The notes beneath the pieces are model-generated. The model saw only the letters and a list, made by a program, of their open reading frames with translations. It had not been told where the DNA came from and did not search any database. Positions 1 through 8,745 of a stretch of DNA of 64,000 nt are shown piece after piece. A program made the translations under genes and the position numbers. Source of the DNA: Bacteroidota bacterium (lineage in GTDB: Bacteria > Bacteroidota > Bacteroidia > Palsa-965); contig JABDCB010000002.1 of NCBI GenBank assembly GCA_013288325.1, positions 53,453 to 117,452 of the forward strand. The letters run 5' to 3'. Each line of letters starts with the position of its first letter. Within the stretch, counting starts at the first letter, position 1.

Positions 1-1104
1 AGCCTTAAGTCGGATTATCAGTGGAATCCGCTGAAGGGAAATATTGTAGGCTTCGGGGCTTTTGTTTCGTATTATGATATAGCGTATAACTACAGTCAGA
101 ATGACACATCTACAATCATTGACAGAAGGAATTATGGCCTCCTGGGCGGGGGATATTTGCAGGATAAAATAAAACTCTTTAACGACAAGTTGCAGTTAAC
201 ACCGGGTATCCGTTGGAGTTATTTCAATGTGACAAACAAAACGTATAACGAACCGCGGTTCTCTGCCATTTATAATTTCAACGATAAATGGTCATTTAAA
301 GCCGCTACCGGCAGTTATTACCAGTTTGTAAACCGGGTAACGCGTGAAGATATCCTGTCGGGTAGCAGGGATTTCTGGATTCTTTCCGATGGAAATCGTA
401 TTCCGGTAAGTAACGCCCTTCATTATATTTCAGGAGTGTCGTATGAAACATTGGGTTACTTGTTTAGTGTGGAAGGGTATTATAAAGTACTGAGCGATCT
501 GACAGATTATACGCAGCGTTTCAATGTCAGTCCTACCCGAATCAATTACAGCGAAAATTTTTACACCGGTTCCGGAACAGCACAAGGGGTAGAGTTTCTC
601 GCTCAGAAGAAATTCGGAAAGCTTACCGGCTGGATCAGCTACACACTGAGCAAGACCAGGGATCATTTTTCCGTGTATTCCAATTCGGATTATCCTTCCG
701 ATCAGGATGTGCCTAATGAGTTTAAGATTATATTATTGTATAAATGGAAGCGCTGGGATTTTTCTACCACCTGGGTGTATGCCACCGGCCGACCATATAC
801 AGCGCCTTCAGGAGCTTATGGAGTAACTTTGCTGGATGGAAATACAGCTGATTTTTTCACCGTTACTTCTCAGAACAGCCTCCGTTTACCGGATTATCAC
901 CGCATGGATATTTCGGCCAACTATAATCTCAAAACACCAGAGGGAAGAAATATTGGTTATATAGGATTCTCCATCTTTAATGTATACAACAGAGCTAATG
1001 TATGGTATAAAACATACCAGATTGTGGGCTCGCAGATTGTGGAAACAGATGTGGATTATCTGGGAATAGTTCCAAACATCACTTTGTCATTAAAGCTTCG
1101 ATAA
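1..1104 (+). CDS. TonB-dependent receptor, C-terminal part (5' end outside window)
   Basis: The frame is open from base 1 to the stop at 1102-1104, so the gene starts upstream and only about 367 residues are visible. They are rich in alternating aromatic/polar strands typical of the outer-membrane beta-barrel of a TonB-dependent receptor (for example GRPYTAPSGAYG, LPDYHRMDISANYN) and end in a barrel-closing strand, NITLSLKLR. The segment with a late YHRMDIS strand followed by an FSIFNVYNRANVWY strand is usual for Bacteroidota receptors. The next gene, a DUF4249 lipoprotein, starts one base after the stop, a common pairing in this phylum. The substrate cannot be told because plug and N-terminal extension are missing. 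Confidence 0.85.
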   Translation, partial: SLKSDYQWNPLKGNIVGFGAFVSYYDIAYNYSQNDTSTIIDRRNYGLLGGGYLQDKIKLFNDKLQLTPGIRWSYFNVTNKTYNEPRFSAIYNFNDKWSFKAATGSYYQFVNRVTREDILSGSRDFWILSDGNRIPVSNALHYISGVSYETLGYLFSVEGYYKVLSDLTDYTQRFNVSPTRINYSENFYTGSGTAQGVEFLAQKKFGKLTGWISYTLSKTRDHFSVYSNSDYPSDQDVPNEFKIILLYKWKRWDFSTTWVYATGRPYTAPSGAYGVTLLDGNTADFFTVTSQNSLRLPDYHRMDISANYNLKTPEGRNIGYIGFSIFNVYNRANVWYKTYQIVGSQIVETDVDYLGIVPNITLSLKLR

Positions 1105-1105
1105 C

Positions 1106-1930
1106 ATGCAAATGAAACAGTTGAAAACAGGTTGTTTGCTGCTGCTGCTACTTTCTTTTTGCTCATGTAAAAAAGAAGTAGCGGATCCTTCTTTTACGGA
1201 TACGCCTGTTGTACAAGGTTATCTGGAACCTGGTACAACCCCAATACTTAATATATCGCGACAAGTGGCATTTTCAAGCACCGCTACCTATGCTCCTGAT
1301 AATATCAATGCATTGAATGTTCAGATCATTTATAACGATACAGTCTATACGATGAAGCCACTTGGCAATGGCAATTATGTGGACAGCAATCTGTTTATCT
1401 CGAAAAATGGCACCTATGGGTTGCGGTTTGCCTACAATGGAAAAACGGTAAGTGCCACTACCAGCATACCGCCCAAACCAACCGGGTATTCAGAATCGAC
1501 TGATACGATGTCAATCGTGCAGGAAGGAACAGGTGCAACAGGTGGAGGAGGCGGGTTGGGCGGGTATCGTCCGAATCCTTTTATCATGAGCTGGTCCAAT
1601 CCGGATGCATCCTATTATATAATTGTTGTGGAAAATATCGAGGTGAACCCGGTTGCCATCAATTTGAATGAAACAGCTCCTCCCCGGATTTTCCGAAACC
1701 AGCCTACTCAAAGTAATCAGTATCAGATCAACTCGAGAGAATTTCATTTTTACGGGCGTCATCGTATGATTCTTTATCATCTGAATCCGGATTATGCTTC
1801 GTTATACAATAATGATGGTAGCAGCTCGCTGAATCTGACCAACCCTCAGACCAACCTGACGAACGGGCTGGGCATCTTTACCGGACTCAATGCAGATACC
1901 CTGATGGTTACCATTTATAAGCCTTTATAA
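1106..1930 (+). CDS. DUF4249 family lipoprotein
   Basis: A 274-residue exported protein. An N-terminal hydrophobic stretch ends in SFCSCKKE, a Bacteroidota-type lipobox with the lipidated Cys near residue 21. It is followed by PVVQGYLEPGTTPILNISR, which matches the opening beta-sandwich strand of DUF4249. A Gly-rich linker (GTGATGGGGGLGGY) lies near residue 145. The gene begins one base after the stop of the TonB receptor, so the two are translationally linked. Members of this family sit next to TonB receptors and are thought to be their surface or periplasmic partners, though the biochemical role is unknown. It is somewhat shorter than many family members. Confidence 0.8.
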   Translation: MQMKQLKTGCLLLLLLSFCSCKKEVADPSFTDTPVVQGYLEPGTTPILNISRQVAFSSTATYAPDNINALNVQIIYNDTVYTMKPLGNGNYVDSNLFISKNGTYGLRFAYNGKTVSATTSIPPKPTGYSESTDTMSIVQEGTGATGGGGGLGGYRPNPFIMSWSNPDASYYIIVVENIEVNPVAINLNETAPPRIFRNQPTQSNQYQINSREFHFYGRHRMILYHLNPDYASLYNNDGSSSLNLTNPQTNLTNGLGIFTGLNADTLMVTIYKPL

Positions 1931-1965
1931 AAAGAAGTAGCATTCCTTTTATCCCCCTGATTTTG

Positions 1966-1973
1966 TACCTTTG
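1966..1973 (+). promoter_or_regulatory. -7 box TACCTTTG upstream of the 1991 lipoprotein gene
   Basis: Exact match to the Bacteroidota -7 consensus TAnnTTTG, 17 bases before the ATG at 1991. Transcription would start near 1979. No clear -33 TTTG is seen at the right distance. Confidence 0.5.
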
Positions 1974-1990
1974 GTGTAGCAACATCCAGC

Positions 1991-2464
1991 ATGAAAACGG
2001 CTTTCAGAACATCAGGAATAAGTATTTTTCTTGTTTTATTCCTCCTTTCAGGTGATTCCTGTAAAAAAGAGCCGACTGTTACCTATGGTTCCGTCACCGT
2101 TCACATCTCCTTGATTGATTATAACTACGCTCCTTACACCGCAGGCACCTGGCTCAGCTCAACCAAGATCAAGATACGTTATGCAGGCGTGTATCTGGAT
2201 AGCCTCGTCAATCTGTACGGAGCTTTTAATCTGCCTCAAAGCACCCCCATTGCCAGTCCATGCACGGCTCATCTGAATGAGTTGAGTCACACGTTCCGGA
2301 TTCAGAATAATGTTCTCAATTCACTTGAAATATCGGACCCTTCCGGGCTCAGAATCTCGTATCAGATCAATAATACTACGTCTTACTTTTCCACTGTAAG
2401 CGATAGTACCACCTCCTATTTGTCCAATACGGGTTGTCAGCTCTATCTGTTTCCGGTACGATAA
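1991..2464 (+). CDS. Hypothetical lipoprotein (157 aa)
   Basis: A hydrophobic signal segment (residues 9-20) is followed by SGDSCKKEP, a Cys with the Lys-Lys tail common after the lipid-bearing Cys of Bacteroidota lipoproteins. The mature part is Ser/Thr/Tyr-rich and predicted to be beta-structured, with two later Cys residues. I do not recognise a family. It stands alone behind its own TAnnTTTG promoter, between the TonB/DUF4249 pair and another exported protein. Confidence 0.6.
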   Translation: MKTAFRTSGISIFLVLFLLSGDSCKKEPTVTYGSVTVHISLIDYNYAPYTAGTWLSSTKIKIRYAGVYLDSLVNLYGAFNLPQSTPIASPCTAHLNELSHTFRIQNNVLNSLEISDPSGLRISYQINNTTSYFSTVSDSTTSYLSNTGCQLYLFPVR

Positions 2465-2494
2465 TCTATTTTCACCCTCTTCAGAATTATTCAG

Positions 2495-2502
2495 TATTTT
2501 TG
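2495..2502 (+). promoter_or_regulatory. -7 box TATTTTTG upstream of the 2546 gene
   Basis: Matches TAnnTTTG. It lies 43 bases before the ATG at 2546, giving a 5' untranslated leader of roughly 38 bases. The -33 region is only partly matched. Confidence 0.45.
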
Positions 2503-2545
2503 AATTCAACCCACTAATGCAAAACAACAACTATACCCCTCGATC

Positions 2546-3073
2546 ATGAAAAAAGCAAATCTGTTTCTATTTATAATATTGGCATTTACTGTTTCAGTGC
2601 CTAAAGCACAAACCGTTTATAAAGAATATAAGGTGGGTCATCCTATCTTTCTAAGTCTGCCTGACTATATGAGCAAAACTGCCGGTATCAATGCTGCTGC
2701 CGCTGTACAATATAAAAGCGTAGTAAAAGATGTATACGGTTTCGTGATTGAGGATAACAAGGAAGAGATGGGGTATGTGGATATGAATTACAGTAATATA
2801 AATGAGTTTTATGATGACTTTATAAAAGGCTTTACCAAGGATCTTGAAAAAGCAGTTGTTTCTACCCCGTTGGCTCAGAAAAAGGGCGAAACCAATTTTA
2901 TAGAAGCTGACCTGAGTTATTATGATACCGATGCCAAGGCAGATATCTATTATCTGGTAGGGATTGTAGAAACAAAAACTTCCTATTATAAAGTTCTTTC
3001 CTGGGCCGCCGCCGAAAATAAAGATAAGTTCAAAGCTGATTTCCAGAAGATACTTTACAGTCTTAAGGATTAG
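2546..3073 (+). CDS. Exported hypothetical protein (175 aa)
   Basis: Residues 1-21 form a signal peptide (MKKANLFLFIILAFTV, cleavage after PKAQ). The mature protein alternates short strands and acidic/basic helices and resembles small periplasmic proteins of Bacteroidota that carry no named domain (motifs VGHPIFLSLPDYM near the start, YYDTDAKADIYYLVGI in the second half). No catalytic motif or Cys is visible. It has its own promoter and ends 25 bases before the stop of the convergent DUF1801 gene. Confidence 0.65.
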   Translation: MKKANLFLFIILAFTVSVPKAQTVYKEYKVGHPIFLSLPDYMSKTAGINAAAAVQYKSVVKDVYGFVIEDNKEEMGYVDMNYSNINEFYDDFIKGFTKDLEKAVVSTPLAQKKGETNFIEADLSYYDTDAKADIYYLVGIVETKTSYYKVLSWAAAENKDKFKADFQKILYSLKD

Positions 3074-3097
3074 GCGGGCAGGATAAAAGCGGTATTG

Positions 3098-3490
3098 TTA
3101 ACGGACGGGCCATTGTTTATCCAATGCTACGGCTTCTTTAAGCAGTTTACGAATGGCTTTTTCATCAATCTCTTCCGGGGTGGTATAGATCTTGTAAAAG
3201 ATCTGTTTGTTGCTTCCGTGTTTCAGATAATTGTCGACGTCTTCCAGTTTGCAGCCATACCAGAACCCGATCAATACACCTTTTTTGATACCTCCTCTGG
3301 GAACAGTAGAGGGCCATATAATACAGATTCCTTTATGGCCATAAAAGAACGGAACGCTATACGAGATTTTTTCGCGGCAATAGGCGGGCAGTGTTTCTTT
3401 TACAATTTGTCTGAGAATATCCACGATGATGCGTTCCTCTTCCGGAAGCAGATCATAGAGTTCGGGCAGAGAAGTTATTTTGTAGCCCAT
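3098..3490 (-). CDS. DUF1801 (YdhG-like) domain protein
   Basis: A 130-residue protein of the DUF1801/YdhG fold, recognised by the Ile-Pro/Val-Pro rich core: REKISYSVPFFYGHKGIC, then GVLIGFWYGCKL and a C-terminal Leu/Lys helix. Members are small soluble proteins of unclear function, related to iron-chaperone-like folds. I chose the ATG at 3490 because it overlaps the stop of the upstream DUF218 gene as TAATG, a translational coupling arrangement. A longer reading to 3574 would run inside that gene. The two form a two-gene operon. Confidence 0.75.
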   Translation of the reverse strand: MGYKITSLPELYDLLPEEERIIVDILRQIVKETLPAYCREKISYSVPFFYGHKGICIIWPSTVPRGGIKKGVLIGFWYGCKLEDVDNYLKHGSNKQIFYKIYTTPEEIDEKAIRKLLKEAVALDKQWPVR

Positions 3491-4194
3491 TACATCCAGC
3501 CATTTAGTTTGTAATATAGGATCGCAGTGAATTCGCGCAGGCAATTGATTTCCAGTTTCAGGTAGTTCCAGCAATTGTAGCGTAGACCCAGGTTGGAGCT
3601 TACATCGGGAATATATTTTTTTCCTCCCAGCTTTTTATAGTCAAATTCCAGATCAGCAAACATGGCATTCTCGAACGATGCCTGACCGCCCACATGTATA
3701 AAACCCGCTTTGCGAAATGTGCTCACCGTTCTTCTCATGTTTTCGGCACTGGTAACAAGGACAAGATTGGTAGAAAGCAGTTCCGGAAAGTCCTGAGCCA
3801 GGCACAAAGCCTGCTCACGGGTATTGGTACCTCTTTTTTCTATCCGGATAAGACAGGAGTCTGCTTTACGCAGGATCAGCTCTTCCCGCATATCACCGAT
3901 AACGGCGGTATCTTTTGGATGTACAATAAAGATCTTGCTTTTAGGATATTTTACCGAGAGCGCTGCCGTATAATACAGACGAATCAGGTTTGCTTCACTT
4001 GGCATACCACTTCCTCCCAAAAAAACAATGGCATCGGGTTTAAAGATATACTTACTGTTGCTGGTGCCCAACCAGGCTGTTACATCATAAGGGATACGGG
4101 TAAAGGAAAAAACAAGGAGGAGAAAGAAAAAAATGCCCAGCATCAGAAAGATCCAATGGAACACCTTTTTTATGGTATGTAATATGGCCTGCAT
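3490..4194 (-). CDS. YdcF/ElyC-type DUF218 family membrane-anchored protein
   Basis: A 234-residue protein with one N-terminal membrane helix (about 12-32) and a DUF218 domain. The family signatures are visible in order: AIVFLGGSG at 55-63, an Arg/Tyr helix, RGTNTREQA at 121-129, and LVTSAENMRR at 146-155. DUF218 proteins (SanA/ElyC/YdcF) act at the envelope and have been linked to cell-wall integrity; the reaction is not settled. The usual acidic metal ligand region is present but I cannot prove activity. It is translationally coupled (TAATG) to the downstream DUF1801 gene. Confidence 0.8.
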   Translation of the reverse strand: MQAILHTIKKVFHWIFLMLGIFFFLLLVFSFTRIPYDVTAWLGTSNSKYIFKPDAIVFLGGSGMPSEANLIRLYYTAALSVKYPKSKIFIVHPKDTAVIGDMREELILRKADSCLIRIEKRGTNTREQALCLAQDFPELLSTNLVLVTSAENMRRTVSTFRKAGFIHVGGQASFENAMFADLEFDYKKLGGKKYIPDVSSNLGLRYNCWNYLKLEINCLREFTAILYYKLNGWM

Positions 4195-4306
4195 CTTACC
4201 ACGAATATAACGGAATTCCCTTTAACAGAATTGTCGGTGGTGGAAGATGCAGGAGCCGGTGCCGACATTAATTTTCATAGCTTTGAGTTGTCATCTTATC
4301 AGGTAA

Positions 4307-5446
4307 ATGAAAAGCATTTTTCTCCTATTCTTTTTTCCCACATGGGTGTTTGCCCAAAGCATACGGCTGGAAAGTCTGCGTCAGGAGGTAAAACAGGATG
4401 TACGTCAGGGGAGGTATGAAAAGGCCGTCTCGATACTGAGCAACAACCTTTCTAGCATAAACAATGACACAACGGGTTTGTTCGACGCATTGATCAATCT
4501 TTGTCTTTTTGAAAAGCGATGGAAGGAGATAATCGGAGCTTATTCGGGGCATCATTGTGCGAAAGGAGAAGATACCACTTCCTTGTCCCTCGCCCGATAT
4601 TATACCCAATATCCGGCTGAGCAAATACAATTAAATAAGTCGATTGATGTTCCGTATAAGCCAAGTCCTTCGGGAACCCCTATTGTCGAGGTTCGGATAA
4701 ACAGGAAGACTTATCATTTCTGGTTTGATACGGGTGCGGGCATTACAGTTCTTTCGGAAAGGACGGCTGCACAATGCGGAATAAAAGAAGAAAAAGGTCA
4801 AGCAGGCCAGGCCTTGGCAGCAACAGGCAAAACAGTTTCGGTTTCTCCCGGGGTGATTGATTCCTTACAGATTGGAGAGATGAAAGTATATCATCATCCG
4901 TGCATCATCCTCAGCAACAGAAGTCTTGAAATAAGAGTACTGGGGATACGCATTCTGAAGATAGATGGTATCATAGGCTGGAATATTTTGCAGGAACTGG
5001 ATGTGACTATCCATGGCAAGGAAAAAGTAATTTCATTAGGGCTGTCGTCCAGTCATCAAAGTGATGAGCATAATTTTTTCTGGTATGGTACACCTCTTAT
5101 TGCCTGTAAAGATTCAGCAGGAAAAGGCTTTTTTTTCTTTATCGATACCGGAGGCGATCAGCCAGGTTTGTATGAGACAGCTTTGACAAAAATAGATACA
5201 AGCAAGGCGAAGAAGAAAACAATTGTGTTGGGTTCTGCAGGAGGAGTGCGGAAAATCAACTCCTTTCTGTTTCCCCGTTTCAAGATTATCGCCGGCGGTC
5301 ATACTTTTATTTTGGAGAATGTTTCCGTATACCCTAACAACCCTGAACTGCTTTATGCTCCTGATGGTGTATTTGGGATCAACGAGTTTAAGAATACCAC
5401 TCTTCGTTTTAATGTGAAACAGGGATATCTGATTGTGTGTGATTAG
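4307..5446 (+). CDS. Exported retropepsin/pepsin-like aspartic protease
   Basis: A 379-residue protein with signal peptide MKSIFLLFFFPTWVFAQS. A helical region of about 100 residues precedes the protease. Two catalytic-type motifs occur in one chain: FWFDTGAGITVLS with Asp141, and FFFIDTGGDQPGLYE with Asp280. Each is about 80-90 residues from a hydrophobic glycine flap (DGIIGWNILQELDV near 220-233, DGVFGINEF near the C terminus). That is the two-lobed pepsin layout rather than a homodimeric retropepsin. The substrate is unknown. The start at 4307 is preceded by AGGTAA. It stands alone between a minus-strand DUF218 operon and a minus-strand GNAT gene. Confidence 0.85.
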   Translation: MKSIFLLFFFPTWVFAQSIRLESLRQEVKQDVRQGRYEKAVSILSNNLSSINNDTTGLFDALINLCLFEKRWKEIIGAYSGHHCAKGEDTTSLSLARYYTQYPAEQIQLNKSIDVPYKPSPSGTPIVEVRINRKTYHFWFDTGAGITVLSERTAAQCGIKEEKGQAGQALAATGKTVSVSPGVIDSLQIGEMKVYHHPCIILSNRSLEIRVLGIRILKIDGIIGWNILQELDVTIHGKEKVISLGLSSSHQSDEHNFFWYGTPLIACKDSAGKGFFFFIDTGGDQPGLYETALTKIDTSKAKKKTIVLGSAGGVRKINSFLFPRFKIIAGGHTFILENVSVYPNNPELLYAPDGVFGINEFKNTTLRFNVKQGYLIVCD

Positions 5447-5462
5447 AACTGATCTGAACGGT

Positions 5463-5987
5463 TCAGGGCCGGAATGTCTCTCTGTCAAGTATCATAAAAC
5501 GTTGCCCCAGATAGGTTGTACCTGATTTGAAAAAATGGGGAATGCGACCATATTCCCTGAATCCTATCCTTTCATATACCTTGATTGCTCTGGCATTCTC
5601 ATTTACGACCCCCAGTGTAACAAGTTCTATTTCGGGTTTCAGAAAGGCTTTTTCTATCGCTTTTCTGAGCAGTGCGGGGCCAACGTGTTTGCCAGCATAG
5701 TCTGGCTTAACATACATCTGTACAATATCTCCGCGATGTTTAGTCTTCAGACGACCTTCTGAATGAAAACCACATAATCCTATCAGTTGTTCCCCGTCAA
5801 AGGCACCCATCATAAAACAATCTTTATCTCCCTTTTTTATAATTTGTTCAAACTTGAGTTCAGTTTTTTTACTTTCTTCTTCATAGGTGGATCCAAAGTT
5901 GTCAGGAAAAGATCGAAGGCATTCAAGTCTTGTTTTCCGATATGCCAGGGCATCCGATGGCTGAAGGTGACGAAAGATAATATCCAT
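5463..5987 (-). CDS. GNAT family N-acetyltransferase
   Basis: A 174-residue GNAT protein. Motif A is seen at about 88-111: IVQMYVKPDYAGKHVGPALL, the Q/R-x-x-G-x-G/A acetyl-CoA pyrophosphate loop (here AGKHVG). Motif B is NARAIKVYERIGF at 131-143, where the Tyr is the usual general acid. The substrate (small-molecule amine or protein N-terminus) cannot be told. Its stop overlaps a short palindrome CTGAACGGTTCAG shared with the end of the convergent protease gene. Confidence 0.85.
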   Translation of the reverse strand: MDIIFRHLQPSDALAYRKTRLECLRSFPDNFGSTYEEESKKTELKFEQIIKKGDKDCFMMGAFDGEQLIGLCGFHSEGRLKTKHRGDIVQMYVKPDYAGKHVGPALLRKAIEKAFLKPEIELVTLGVVNENARAIKVYERIGFREYGRIPHFFKSGTTYLGQRFMILDRETFRP

Positions 5988-6018
5988 ACTAAAAAAAGGG
6001 TGTGAAGGTTATACGGAC

Positions 6019-8544
6019 TTACTGTGGCGGCTCTGTCAGATTGGGATCTTCGGCCTCTTTCTGTTTTTTGAATTCGAGCTTGCCGAATTTATAGGTGAGG
6101 TTGATACCGAACGAACGATAGGGTAACTGACGATCGGTGAGCAAGCTGAAATTAGTTCCCGATAATACCGTTTGCTGATCAATGTATTTATTAAACGGAT
6201 TTGTCGCTGTTGCTGCAATACTGAACTTTTTATGAAAGAACTGTTTGCGGAATGCAAAGTTATAAGTAGCAAAGGCTGGCATTGTTCCCTGAGCATTTAT
6301 CCTCAGGGAATTGTAGTTCCCAAATATTTCCACACTCAGGGAGCTGCTTACTTCATACGATGCATTTAAATTAACACGGTAGTTGAAACCATGCACATCT
6401 CCACCGGAAGAAAGTCCGGTGATGATATATCGCTCAAATGCAGAAATATTCGAGCGAAGCGTAAGTTTTGATTTAACAGGCACGGAGAAAAACAAATTCC
6501 CTCCCAGATTGTTTTCATGCCCGATATTTTCACGGGTGGTTACAGCCACATTTGCATAAGTGGAATCTCCGATTTTGTAAGTCGGATAAAAACGGGTGTA
6601 GGATTGAATATCATCTGTATTCAGTCTTGCAAACAGGGTTGCCACAAAGGTGGTACCCTTATCAAAGGTTTTATTATAACCGAGTTCTACCTTGTCGGCT
6701 TGTTCGGGAAGAAGGGCAATGTTACCGGTAGTAATATTTCGTGGATCGCTTGCATTCAGGAAAGGATTCAGGTCATTGTATCCGGGTCGTTGAATCCGGT
6801 GAGAATAACTAATCTTGAGTGTCTGATTGCCGGCAAAGGTATGAGACAATACAGCCGAAGGGGCAATGGTTCCATAAGGATTGATGGTGGTGTTACCCAC
6901 ACCCGAAAAATCGGCTTTTGCTGTGGTGTATTCATAGCGCCCTCCGGCTTTCACATCCAGAAACTGAAATAATTTGAATGTAGCGGAGAGATAACCTGCA
7001 TAAATATTCCGGTCGTAGGTAAGTGAAGAGGATTGAGTTGTATTATAATCATAATTACCCGTGCTAGTATTGAGCAGATATACATCCGATGTACTGCTGA
7101 TCTGATCAAGGACTGTTTTTACTCCCGCTTCCAGAATCACGTCTTTCTTCAGGGGCTGGGTATAATTGATCTCCACATTGGTTTCTTTGGAAGTGCCAGG
7201 GTTATTACCGTACGATCCATTGTACACTGATTCGGGAGACAAATATTCCTGTGTCTGTTTATAATAAGAGAAATTGGATCCGTAGGATGAATTATACAGT
7301 ATATCCAGCTGAGGGCCATCTTTCTTAAATACTCTTTTATAACTCAGGTTATAGTCATAGGACTGCACGGAGGAGTTGCTGGCTGTATTGATTCCATCGT
7401 TCACGTTGGAAAGCTGGTTGCCATAAGCATCTGTCAATACAGTCTGTCGGCCGGCTGTGCCCGAATTGCTGCTGCCGAATGAATTGTAGTTAAAACCTCC
7501 GGTGATATTGTCTTTGGAAGTAGGTTCCCAGTCGAAACCGGCTCCTGCCTGATAGCCGTTTCGCATAAAATCACTTTGTCCGTTCTCTATGAGGCTCGTG
7601 TTTTGTAAGGCCACCGGATCCTGTGATTGCCGGTTCATGGTATTGATAGTAGTGGATGTAAGCTGAGCATTGCCACTTACAAAAGCGTGAGCTCCAAATT
7701 TTCCTTTACGTGCATTCAGGTTAAACGAACCGTTTTCCAAACGGGTACCGGCAGAAAGAGAAAGATTTCCATTTACGCCCTGGGCCGTCACCTTTTTTAG
7801 AACAATATTGATGATGCCTCCTGTTCCTTCCGCATCATATTTAGCGCCTGGGCTGGTAATCACTTCTATGCTTTGTATCTGACTGGCGGGAATAGATTGT
7901 AATACATCGGTCAGATTATTTCCAAAAATGCTGGACGGTTGTCCATTAATCAAAAAGCGGATGTTGGAATTTCCCTGAAGCTCTACATTACCATCCACAT
8001 CAACAGAAACCTGAGGCACTTTCTTAAGGATATCTGTAGCTACTCCGCCTTGCGATGTAAGATCGTTTTCCGCATTGTAAACCATTTTATCAATCTTGTT
8101 TTCAATCAGACTTTTGTCGGCGGTAATGGTTACTTCTTTTAAGGTTGCCTGGTTGTTACGCAGTCTTATTTTATCAAGTACCACCTGGGTATTTGACGCG
8201 CTGATAACGATATTGGTTTTGTAACCGGTTTGGTATCCCACAAAATAAATCACAAGACGATACGTTCCGAAGGGCACATTGGCAAGGGTGAATTTTCCGT
8301 TTTCATCGGTAGAGGTACCATTCACTTCCTTTTTTGATTCCATTTGTTCCAGCCCGATGGAAGCATACCCAACAGGTTGCAGGGTGGCCGAATCAAGTAC
8401 AGTTCCTGATATTTTGCCCGTGTTTTTATCATCCTGTCCCTGAGCATTGGCTGAAATAGCTGCCGCCACCAGGAAGAGGAGGAAAAGGGCAGTTCTTATA
8501 AAACCTGCAAAACGGGAAACAGAAGCAAGAGAACAATCGCGCAT
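6019..8544 (-). CDS. Outer membrane beta-barrel (TonB-dependent receptor-like) protein
   Basis: About 841 residues. Order of parts: signal peptide ending SANAQG; a carboxypeptidase-regulatory-like domain (GKISGTVLDSATLQPVGYAS); a plug domain (LKEVTITADKSLIENKIDKM, then FLINGQPSSIFGNN and IEVITSPGAKYDAEGTGG); and a long beta-barrel of the OM_beta_barrel_2 type ending in LTYKFGKLEFKKQ plus an acidic tail. These receptors lack the strict TonB-box gene context of SusC proteins and have unknown ligands. I start at 8544 rather than an in-frame ATG at 8571 because a TAATTTTG promoter box on the minus strand covers 8569-8576. Confidence 0.85.
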   Translation of the reverse strand: MRDCSLASVSRFAGFIRTALFLLFLVAAAISANAQGQDDKNTGKISGTVLDSATLQPVGYASIGLEQMESKKEVNGTSTDENGKFTLANVPFGTYRLVIYFVGYQTGYKTNIVISASNTQVVLDKIRLRNNQATLKEVTITADKSLIENKIDKMVYNAENDLTSQGGVATDILKKVPQVSVDVDGNVELQGNSNIRFLINGQPSSIFGNNLTDVLQSIPASQIQSIEVITSPGAKYDAEGTGGIINIVLKKVTAQGVNGNLSLSAGTRLENGSFNLNARKGKFGAHAFVSGNAQLTSTTINTMNRQSQDPVALQNTSLIENGQSDFMRNGYQAGAGFDWEPTSKDNITGGFNYNSFGSSNSGTAGRQTVLTDAYGNQLSNVNDGINTASNSSVQSYDYNLSYKRVFKKDGPQLDILYNSSYGSNFSYYKQTQEYLSPESVYNGSYGNNPGTSKETNVEINYTQPLKKDVILEAGVKTVLDQISSTSDVYLLNTSTGNYDYNTTQSSSLTYDRNIYAGYLSATFKLFQFLDVKAGGRYEYTTAKADFSGVGNTTINPYGTIAPSAVLSHTFAGNQTLKISYSHRIQRPGYNDLNPFLNASDPRNITTGNIALLPEQADKVELGYNKTFDKGTTFVATLFARLNTDDIQSYTRFYPTYKIGDSTYANVAVTTRENIGHENNLGGNLFFSVPVKSKLTLRSNISAFERYIITGLSSGGDVHGFNYRVNLNASYEVSSSLSVEIFGNYNSLRINAQGTMPAFATYNFAFRKQFFHKKFSIAATATNPFNKYIDQQTVLSGTNFSLLTDRQLPYRSFGINLTYKFGKLEFKKQKEAEDPNLTEPPQ

Positions 8545-8568
8545 GAATACAGAATTGATGAAGAGGAC

Positions 8569-8576
8569 CAAAATTA
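8569..8576 (-). promoter_or_regulatory. -7 box TAATTTTG for the OM beta-barrel gene
   Basis: On the minus strand TAATTTTG fits TAnnTTTG exactly. Transcription would start near 8563, about 19 bases before the ATG at 8544. This decides the start codon, because the ATG at 8571 lies inside the box. Confidence 0.5.
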
Positions 8577-8706
8577 GGGATGAATTCTGGATAAATGTTG
8601 AATAACAGGATGTTTTCGACCAGTGACTTGATGAGTCCTCCGGATTGATGTACAGCCGAGTATGATTTCTTTAACACCTTTTAACAGCGCAAACAAAGCA
8701 GTCCCA

Positions 8707-8736
8707 TTGTTTTCACGCTATGGCCCTTTACCTTTG
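8707..8736 (+). promoter_or_regulatory. Bacteroidota-type promoter TTG-N19-TACCTTTG
   Basis: TTG at 8707-8709, 19 bases of spacer, then TACCTTTG at 8729-8736. This is close to the full sigma-ABfr consensus. The expected start point (about 8742) is only about four bases before the ATG at 8746, so the transcript may be leaderless. Confidence 0.6.
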
Positions 8737-8745
8737 GTTCAGGAT

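Noticed and set aside
3095-3514. Plus-strand 139-codon open frame over the DUF1801 gene
   Set aside because: The minus strand holds a recognised domain and translational coupling to the upstream gene.
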